From Flavobacteriales bacterium (GTDB lineage Bacteria > Bacteroidota > Bacteroidia > NORP154), in the NCBI GenBank assembly GCA_012965625.1, contig DTSC01000420.1, positions 1-7,043 on the forward strand: a stretch of DNA of 7,043 bases, read 5' to 3'. This document shows positions 1-4,941 of this stretch, one piece after another. Numbering within the stretch: position 1 is the stretch's first letter; each line of letters opens with the position of its first letter. Position numbers and translations under genes: made by a program. The notes beneath the pieces were generated by a model. That model did no database searches. It had not been told where the DNA came from and saw only the letters and a list, made by a program, of their open reading frames with translations.

Positions 1-34
1 AGTATTAAATTTCTTAATAGTTCAGATTTAAAAT
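1..34 (+). repeat. Direct repeat copy 1 (left edge), identical to 1061-1094
   Basis: All 34 bases match 1061-1094 in the same orientation. In the second copy they encode SIKFLNSSDLK of CcmC. The match stops at base 35, where the two sites diverge completely. Because this copy touches the window edge, the real repeat may be longer and extend upstream. A 34-base perfect match is far beyond chance in 7 kb. Confidence 0.9.
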
Positions 35-122
35 CATGAAAACTTTTTATTCCCTGTCCCATAGTAATATTGGATATTAAAAGCATTAATAATAGTTTTG
101 TTGTGTCTAATAAAGTGTTCAT
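1..122 (-). CDS. 5' fragment of a divergent exported-protein gene, interrupted at base 34/35
   Basis: Reading the minus strand from an ATG at 122-120, the frame stays open to the window edge. It encodes an N-terminus beginning MNTLLDTTKLLLMLLISNI and continuing TMGQGIKSFHDF. A basic residue, a hydrophobic core of about ten residues and a small-residue/Gln cleavage site (TMG-Q) make a good Bacteroidota-type signal peptide, so I read it as the start of an exported protein. The last eleven or so codons (34 to 1) are antisense to a copy of ccmC sequence (identical to 1061-1094), so the genuine gene probably ends abruptly after the codon that crosses base 35. A SFHDFK-like start after the signal peptide is loosely reminiscent of glutathione-peroxidase-like proteins, but too little is left for a call. 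It would be transcribed divergently from the ccm operon. Confidence 0.4.
   Translation of the reverse strand, partial: MNTLLDTTKLLLMLLISNITMGQGIKSFHDFKSELLRNLI
70..100 (+). promoter_or_regulatory. Candidate Bacteroidota promoter for the ccm operon
   Basis: TTGG at 70-73 is followed by TAGTTTTG at 93-100, so TTG and TAnnTTTG are separated by 20 bp, the spacing expected for Bacteroidota promoters. Transcription would start near 105-108, leaving a leader of about 65 nt before the proposed ccmB start at 173. The element sits inside the signal-peptide codons of the divergent gene. It is a pattern match only. Confidence 0.35.
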
Positions 123-143
123 TATCAGTATTTCTGTTTAGCA

Positions 144-151
144 CAAAGATA
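144..151 (-). promoter_or_regulatory. Candidate Bacteroidota -7 element for the divergent gene
   Basis: On the minus strand this reads TATCTTTG, a match to the TAnnTTTG element used by the Bacteroidota housekeeping sigma factor. It lies 21 bp upstream of the ATG at 122, giving a short leader. I do not see a clear TTTG/TTG -33 partner about 20 bp further upstream, so support is partial. Confidence 0.3.
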
Positions 152-172
152 TTAATTATTAAGACTACCATA

Positions 173-838
173 TTGAATCAGCTTTGTAAGGAGATAAGGC
201 ATCTTATAATAAAAGAGTTTCAACTAGAGATTCGCAATAAAAATACATTTATCGGAATCTTCCTATATGTGGTGTCTACTATTTTTGTATGCTATCTGAC
301 CTTTAAACAAATCATCTCACCGCAAACATGGAATGCCTTGTTCTGGATTATTATACTATTTTCTACTGTAAGCGCAGTTTCTAAAGGGTTTATACAGGAA
401 GGCCAAGGCAGGCTTTTGTACTACTATACTATAGCCAGTGGTACAGCGATAATCTTTTCTAAAATATTTTACAACATTCTTTTGATGGGAGTACTTTCAA
501 TGGCTTCCTTTCTATTTTACAGCATTTTTCTTGGAAATATTGCTGAAGATTTAAGCTGGTACTTATTGGGGGTCCTTGCTGGAAGTTCTGGCTTGGCTAC
601 TATTTTCACCTTGATTAGTGCAATTGCTCATAAAGCAAACAATAATGGTGTTCTGGTTGCAGTGTTAGGATTTCCCATCATACTACCCATGATGATTGTT
701 ATTATCAAATTTTCAAATGCTGCCATTATGGGTGCTGCCAGATCTTCTTCGTTAGATAGCCTGTTAATTATGGGACTACTTCTTATAATAGTTCTTTCCC
801 TATCCTATATTTTATTTCCGTACCTTTGGAAGGATTAA
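173..838 (+). CDS. ccmB: Heme exporter protein B, membrane subunit of the CcmAB transporter
   Basis: CcmB is the inner-membrane permease that pairs with the ATPase CcmA. The CcmAB ATPase cycle releases holo-CcmE from CcmC so that heme can move on to CcmF. The protein is strongly hydrophobic, with about six membrane segments. It has the conserved N-terminal cytoplasmic stretch (EIRHLIIKEFQLEIRNK) followed by LYVVSTIFVCYL, then EGQGRLLYYYT and the C-terminal FPYLWKD; these resemble CcmB of other Bacteroidota. No ATG lies near the family's usual start. I chose TTG at 173, giving 221 residues, equal to the usual length of about 220. The frame is also open from a TTG at 98 (246 residues), but that adds 25 residues with no family counterpart and would overlap the candidate promoter. 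It is the first gene of the operon, 45 bp before ccmC. CcmA is not encoded in the window. Confidence 0.9.
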   Translation: MNQLCKEIRHLIIKEFQLEIRNKNTFIGIFLYVVSTIFVCYLTFKQIISPQTWNALFWIIILFSTVSAVSKGFIQEGQGRLLYYYTIASGTAIIFSKIFYNILLMGVLSMASFLFYSIFLGNIAEDLSWYLLGVLAGSSGLATIFTLISAIAHKANNNGVLVAVLGFPIILPMMIVIIKFSNAAIMGAARSSSLDSLLIMGLLLIIVLSLSYILFPYLWKD

Positions 839-883
839 AAGAACTGAAATAGAATCAGATAGCATCGCATATATATCACAAAA

Positions 884-1540
884 ATGAAGGGATTTTGGTG
901 GAAAACTATAGGTGTCATTCTGGTATTATATTCTATTATCAGTGGGTTTCTTATTGAAGTCCCCGCTCTGCCCATATTGAATGAAACTATCAGGAATCTA
1001 TTCTTTCACGTTACGATGTGGTTTAGTATGATGATCCTGATGACCCTTTCCATTATTAATAGTATTAAATTTCTTAATAGTTCAGATTTAAAATGTGACC
1101 TCTTTGCTTCCCAAGAAGCCGGTATCGGTATGTTCTTTGGCTCAATGGGCTTACTAACTGGGATGGTTTGGGCGTATTACACATGGGGTGATTGGTGGGT
1201 AAATGATCCAAAATTAAATGGGGCTGCGGTAACCATGCTTGTATACGCTGCTTATTTTGTTCTGCGTGGTTCTCTGGAAGACCCTGTTAAGAAAGCCAAG
1301 GTTTCTGCAGTTTATAATATTTTTGCATATACCATGTTAATTGTTTTTTTAATGATATTACCCAGAATGACCGACTCATTACATCCAGGTAATGGTGGCA
1401 ATCCTGGATTTAGCACATATGATGTGGACGAAAAAATGAGAATGGTATTTTATCCTGCCGTAATTGGATGGACATTGATAGGCATATGGATGGTGAATTT
1501 AAGAGTTCGGTACGAAAAGTTAAATGACATTTATTTATAA
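884..1540 (+). CDS. ccmC: Heme handling protein CcmC (CcsA/CcmC family)
   Basis: CcmC holds heme at the outer face of the inner membrane and attaches it covalently to CcmE. The 218-residue protein has about six membrane segments. It shows the family's two axial-ligand histidines, His42 (NLFFHVTMW, first external loop) and His167 (DSLHPGNGGNPGF, third external loop), matching His60 and His184 of E. coli CcmC. The tryptophan-rich WWD motif between them is WGDWWVNDPKL (residues 101-111). Asn107 replaces the Trp found in proteobacterial WGxWWxWD; I believe this is common in Bacteroidota homologues. It is slightly shorter than the E. coli protein (about 245). The start at 884 gives the normal short N-terminus MKGFWWK. 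Bases 1061-1094, within this gene, recur at the left edge of the window. It lies 11 bp upstream of the ccmD-like gene. Confidence 0.94.
   Translation: MKGFWWKTIGVILVLYSIISGFLIEVPALPILNETIRNLFFHVTMWFSMMILMTLSIINSIKFLNSSDLKCDLFASQEAGIGMFFGSMGLLTGMVWAYYTWGDWWVNDPKLNGAAVTMLVYAAYFVLRGSLEDPVKKAKVSAVYNIFAYTMLIVFLMILPRMTDSLHPGNGGNPGFSTYDVDEKMRMVFYPAVIGWTLIGIWMVNLRVRYEKLNDIYL
1061..1094 (+). repeat. Direct repeat copy 2, inside ccmC
   Basis: This is the in-gene copy of the 34-base sequence at the left edge, lying in frame within the intact ccmC (residues about 60-70). Since ccmC reads through here without disturbance, this copy is the native one and the copy at 1-34 is the displaced or duplicated one. 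Confidence 0.9.
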
Positions 1541-1551
1541 TCAAAGCAAGA

Positions 1552-1809
1552 ATGAAAAATCTTATTGTAGTTCTTATTTGTTTTTATGTGATGTTTGACA
1601 GCGCCCTGTTATTTGCCCAGGATACTATTGAATTGTCTTCCCAGAATATCGGTGAGCGTATTGAAATGGCAGATTCCATGAGAGAATCTGGTAAAATATA
1701 TGTAGTGGTTGCTGTATTGAGTGTTATTTTTCTTGGTTTATCGGTCTTCTTATTTACCTTAGACAGAAGAATTAGAATTATTGAAGAAAGTCAAAGACAA
1801 GAAAAATGA
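1552..1809 (+). CDS. ccmD: CcmD-like small membrane protein with signal peptide
   Basis: This 85-residue protein has an N-terminal signal peptide (MKNLIVVLICFYVMFDSALLFAQ, cleavage near AQ-D) and a short polar segment with GERIEMADSMRESGK. A single membrane helix (YVVVAVLSVIFLGLSVFLF, about residues 50-68) is followed by a charged cytoplasmic tail LDRRIRIIEESQRQEK. The helix followed by a basic, coiled-coil-like tail is the hallmark of CcmD, which stabilises the CcmC-CcmE complex and helps holo-CcmE release. Proteobacterial CcmD (about 70 residues or fewer) has no signal peptide, so the exported N-terminal extension is a variation. The assignment rests mainly on topology and its place between ccmC and ccmE. 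Its TGA overlaps the ATG of ccmE (ATGA), suggesting translational coupling. Confidence 0.8.
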   Translation: MKNLIVVLICFYVMFDSALLFAQDTIELSSQNIGERIEMADSMRESGKIYVVVAVLSVIFLGLSVFLFTLDRRIRIIEESQRQEK

Positions 1810-2210
1810 AAAAGTCTCACTTGCTGGTTATAATCATTATTGCTGTTTCAATTGGAGTAATTATTAGCACACTGCAAGATTCAAGCACTTATGCAACATT
1901 TACTAAGACTTCTGCAAACCCTGGTGTAGAATATCATGTTATTGGATCCTTAAATAAGGAAAAAGAAATGCATTATGATCCTGAGGAAAATGCAAACTTA
2001 TTTACATTTTATGTTGTTGACAAATCAGGAGTGGAAAGCAAAGTGATTTTTGGTGGAACAAAACCGCAAGACTTTGAAAGGTCTGAACAAATTGTGATAC
2101 AAGGAAAAATGGAAAACAATGTATTTCTTTGTAACAAAATACTGATGAAATGTCCTTCAAAATACAACAACGGCCAAGAAGAAGTAGAATTTTCTGCAGT
2201 GGAGAGCTAA
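1806..2210 (+). CDS. ccmE: Heme chaperone CcmE, CxxxY variant
   Basis: CcmE is the periplasmic, membrane-anchored chaperone that receives heme from CcmC and passes it to CcmF. The 134-residue protein has one N-terminal anchor (LLVIIIIAVSIGVIIS, about residues 6-21) followed by a beta-barrel (OB-fold) domain. Family landmarks are VIGSLNKE, FYVVDKSGVESKVIFGGTKPQDFERSEQIVIQGKM and the heme-site strand ILMKCPSKYNNGQEE. Where classical CcmE has His in HxxxY (His130 in E. coli), this protein has Cys116 in CPSKY, so the motif is CxxxY with Tyr120 kept. A second cysteine, Cys109, lies seven residues before it. This matches the variant known from archaea and sulfate-reducing bacteria, in which heme is bound through the cysteine. 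The length is somewhat below E. coli (159), as expected from a short tail. Confidence 0.93.
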   Translation: MKKSHLLVIIIIAVSIGVIISTLQDSSTYATFTKTSANPGVEYHVIGSLNKEKEMHYDPEENANLFTFYVVDKSGVESKVIFGGTKPQDFERSEQIVIQGKMENNVFLCNKILMKCPSKYNNGQEEVEFSAVES

Positions 2211-2257
2211 GCCAAATCATTACTCAAAAATAAAAGTTTTCCAGGAAAATACGACAA

Positions 2258-4672
2258 ATGGATATTGAATATACTGGCGAGCATCTGATACCAGGGATGA
2301 TTGGGCATTTTTGCACCTCTCTTTCTTTCGTAAGTGCAATTGTTGCAACTCTTAGCTTTTATATGGCAGCTAAGAAAGAGGGTAGTTCTGATTGGTTTTT
2401 AATTGGAAAACAGGCCTTTAGAATCCACTCCCTTTCTGTTGCTGGAATTATCGCAACCCTATTTTATTTATTGGTTAACCATTATTATGAATATAACTAT
2501 GTATGGCAGCATTCAAATAATGAAATGCCAATCAGATATATTTTAGCTTGTTTCTGGGAAGGGCAAGAGGGCAGTCTAGTCTTATGGACTTTCTGGAACC
2601 TGATCTTAGGCAATATCTTTATGATGAAAAGTAAAAGCTTCCTAGCCTCTAATATGGCTATTATTTCAATTGCCCAGGTATTTCTTTCATCCATGGTTCT
2701 AGGCATCTATATTATGGGCTATAAATTTGGTTCAAGTCCATTTATCTTATTAAGGGAAAATCCAGACATGGCTAATCTGCCATTTACCAAAATAGCAGAT
2801 TACACTAGCAAAATTGATGGAAAAGGGTTAAATCCTATTTTACAGAACTATTGGATGATTATTCACCCCCCTACTCTCTTTCTTGGGTTTGCTACTACCC
2901 TGATTCCATTTGCCTACGCCATCAGTGGTTTCTGGAAAAGAAAATATAATGAATGGCAAAGGCATGCACTTCCATGGGCCTATTTTGCCGTAATGGTCCT
3001 TGGCCTTGGAATACTAATGGGTGGTATTTGGGCATATGAAGCCCTTAGCTTTGGCGGATTTTGGGCCTGGGATCCAGTAGAAAATGCTTCCCTGGTTCCA
3101 TGGCTTACCTTAGTAGGTGCAGCCCATTTAATGCATCTGTCAAGGGTAAATTCACCTCCCATAAGACTTTCCTATTGTCTTGTTGTGATCACATATATTT
3201 ACGTTCTCTACTCTACATTCCTAACGCGCTCAGGAGTATTGGGAGACACCTCGGTACATGCATTTACAGATCTAGGTATTTCAGGGCAATTATTACTTTA
3301 TTTATTTTTCTTTATTGGATTGTCCGTTTTCTTTTTAGTAAAAAATTGGAAAAACATACCCTCTAATGAAGGTGAAGAATCTGTATATTCACGTGAATTC
3401 TGGATGCTTATCGGAGCTTTGGTCCTTTTTGTTTCTTCTTTTCAAATTTTATTTTCTACTTCAATACCAGTAATCAATGCGGTTTTTGGAACAGAGCTGG
3501 CACCTCCCGCAGACCCAATAGCTCATTATAATTCCTGGCAAATACCCTTTGCCAGTATTATAGCAATAATTATTGGGTTTACACAAATGTTAAAATACAA
3601 TAAGACTGACAAGAAAGATTTCTTTAAGAAAATTTCCATCTCTTTATTGTTGGGGACAATCCTCACCATCATCATTAGCTGGGGACTGAATATGGTTAAT
3701 TATTTTTATCTGATGCTGCTTTTTGCCTCTATTTTTGCAGTGACTGCCAATCTTCAGTATTTGATTAATATCCTTAACGGAAAAATTTTAAAAGGAGGAG
3801 CTTCAATTGCTCATATTGGGTTTGGCCTTATTCTTTTAGGAGCCCTAATCTCAACCTCAAAATCAGACATTATTTCACAGAATTCATCAGGTGTGGATCT
3901 GCAAGGCTTAGGAAAGGACTTTTCTAATCAGGAGAATATTCTTCTAAACTTAGATGATACTTTGAAAATGGGTGATTACGAGGTTGCTTACAGAGGAGCT
4001 GTAAAAACTGGTATCAATATTCATTTTAACATAGATTTCCTTAGTGAAACGGAAGATGGCCTTAAGAAAGAGTTTACATTAAAGCCAATTGTGCAATTAA
4101 ATAAGGTTATGGGGAATGTTGCTGAACCTGATACGTGGCATTACCTCACAAAGGACATCTATACCCATATAACATATGCAGATTTAGATAAGGCGCAAGG
4201 AATCATTAAAGATAATGGCTTATCGACAAGCGAACATCTTTTAAAAGTAGGAGATAGTATTTTCTCTGCAAATAGCATCATAACGCTTGAAAAAATAAAC
4301 CCTCATGTAGAAGTTCCAAGGTATAAAATAAAGGAAGGAGACATTGCTGTCGCAGCAGAATTAAAGTTAATCCATTTAGATGGGCAGGAAAGCTGGGCAA
4401 ATCCTATATACCTTATTATTGAAAAACAAGTGTTTAGCATACCAGATACAATCCCTAAAACTGGAACTGTTTTTGTTTTTAACAAAATAAATCCTGCTTC
4501 AGGAGAAATTACCATTCAAATGATACAGAAGAATGATCCAAAAAAGGACTTTGTTATACTTAAAGCCATTGTATTTCCCTATATTAATGTTCTCTGGTCA
4601 GGAATTGTATTAATGGTATTAGGAACAATCATTGCAATCAGGAATAGGATCCTAATAATGCGAAAAGAATAA
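2258..4672 (+). CDS. ccmF: Cytochrome c heme lyase subunit CcmF
   Basis: CcmF takes heme from holo-CcmE and ligates it to the CxxCH motif of apocytochrome c at the outer face of the inner membrane. The 804-residue protein is polytopic. Landmarks in order are CFWEGQEGS (about 98-106), NYWMIIHPPTLFLGF (His203), the WWD domain WAYEALSFGGFWAWDPVEN (258-275), AAHLMHLSR (His290/His293), FLTRSGVLGDTSVHAF (His334) and SIAHIGFGLILLG (His519). His203, His293, His334 and His519 would correspond to the four conserved histidines of E. coli CcmF (173, 261, 303, 491). A large soluble, probably periplasmic, domain spans about 540-775, followed by a last membrane helix (about 780-800). The length exceeds E. 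coli CcmF (about 650) because this domain is longer. It is the last ccm gene here, 47 bp after ccmE. No CcmH or CcmG partner follows. Confidence 0.95.
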   Translation: MDIEYTGEHLIPGMIGHFCTSLSFVSAIVATLSFYMAAKKEGSSDWFLIGKQAFRIHSLSVAGIIATLFYLLVNHYYEYNYVWQHSNNEMPIRYILACFWEGQEGSLVLWTFWNLILGNIFMMKSKSFLASNMAIISIAQVFLSSMVLGIYIMGYKFGSSPFILLRENPDMANLPFTKIADYTSKIDGKGLNPILQNYWMIIHPPTLFLGFATTLIPFAYAISGFWKRKYNEWQRHALPWAYFAVMVLGLGILMGGIWAYEALSFGGFWAWDPVENASLVPWLTLVGAAHLMHLSRVNSPPIRLSYCLVVITYIYVLYSTFLTRSGVLGDTSVHAFTDLGISGQLLLYLFFFIGLSVFFLVKNWKNIPSNEGEESVYSREFWMLIGALVLFVSSFQILFSTSIPVINAVFGTELAPPADPIAHYNSWQIPFASIIAIIIGFTQMLKYNKTDKKDFFKKISISLLLGTILTIIISWGLNMVNYFYLMLLFASIFAVTANLQYLINILNGKILKGGASIAHIGFGLILLGALISTSKSDIISQNSSGVDLQGLGKDFSNQENILLNLDDTLKMGDYEVAYRGAVKTGINIHFNIDFLSETEDGLKKEFTLKPIVQLNKVMGNVAEPDTWHYLTKDIYTHITYADLDKAQGIIKDNGLSTSEHLLKVGDSIFSANSIITLEKINPHVEVPRYKIKEGDIAVAAELKLIHLDGQESWANPIYLIIEKQVFSIPDTIPKTGTVFVFNKINPASGEITIQMIQKNDPKKDFVILKAIVFPYINVLWSGIVLMVLGTIIAIRNRILIMRKE

Positions 4673-4723
4673 GAAATCCTCAACTTAGACAAACTATACA
4701 TCCTGTTTATCAAAGCCCATTTG

Positions 4724-4876
4724 TCAGTCGTTAAATTTATTGGTTATATTGAGAGATAATGTCGGGCCGTATTCAAATGCGTCACCTTCATCTGCTAATG
4801 TCTGTTGTGCTACCGGCCGGAGGTGTCTGTCTCCCAAACTATTGTCAATATAGGATTGACCGATGCTATCTAGATA
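4724..4876 (-). pseudogene. Coding-like fragment without a start, possible C-terminal relic
   Basis: One minus-strand frame is open between TAA (4879-4877) and a TGA (4726-4724) and encodes 50 residues: YLDSIGQSYIDNSLGDRHL, then RPVAQQTLADEGDAFEYG, then PTLSLNITNKFND and stop. There is no ATG, GTG or TTG positioned to give more than part of it. Amino-acid composition and codon choice look protein-like, and GC is higher than in its surroundings. I do not recognise the family. The best guess is the decayed 3' end of a gene that has lost its upstream part. An overlapping plus-strand frame (4759-4932, 57 codons from an ATG) looks less protein-like, so the coding status of either is unproven. Confidence 0.3.
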
Positions 4877-4883
4877 TTATAAT
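4856..4883 (+). promoter_or_regulatory. Sigma-70-like promoter candidate upstream of the secreted-protein gene
   Basis: TTGACC (4856-4861) and a perfect TATAAT (4878-4883) are separated by 16 bp, and the ATG follows 58 bp after the -10. The -35 overlaps the right arm of a small inverted repeat, GTCAAT-5-ATTGAC (4844-4860), which could be an operator or chance. The Bacteroidota housekeeping sigma factor normally prefers TTTG/TAnnTTTG, so this enterobacterial-type match may not be functional. Confidence 0.25.
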
Positions 4884-4941
4884 ACAGATTATTGAAACAA
4901 TGATGGGATTTATACGTATGTTATTTATCTAGCTTTCAATT

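Larger units (their letters stand above)
4673..4941. other. 269-bp intergenic region with a GC-richer core
   Basis: This separates ccmF from the secreted-protein gene. The ends are AT-rich, while 4761-4860 is about 49% GC and includes the 8-bp palindrome CCGGCCGG (4813-4820). I see no convincing hairpin plus T-run terminator for the ccm operon. It contains the minus-strand coding-like fragment and the promoter-like elements listed separately. Confidence 0.6.

Noticed and set aside
2002..2220. 72-codon minus-strand open frame
   Set aside because: It lies antisense to the end of ccmE, has no family features, and the sense gene is secure.
2497..2706. 69-codon minus-strand open frame
   Set aside because: It is antisense to conserved CcmF codons, and its translation has no recognisable features.
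2980..3162. 60-codon minus-strand open frame
   Set aside because: It is opposite the WWD domain of ccmF; the open frame comes from the Trp/Gly/Pro-rich codons on the sense strand.
3061..3366. 101-codon plus-strand open frame in another frame of ccmF
   Set aside because: It is fully inside the conserved CcmF frame, which carries the WWD and His334 motifs; the alternative product is not protein-like.
4303..4515. 70-codon minus-strand open frame
   Set aside because: It is antisense to the soluble domain of CcmF, with no independent support.
4759..4932. 57-codon plus-strand ORF (MSGRIQMRHLHLL...) in the gap after ccmF
   Set aside because: It overlaps the more protein-like minus-strand frame, has unusual composition (several Cys and Met) and no recognisable motif.
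4930..4937. TAGCTTTC as a TAnnTTTG-type -7 element for the secreted-protein gene
   Set aside because: It lacks the final G and lies only 4 bp before the ATG, too close for a normal leader.
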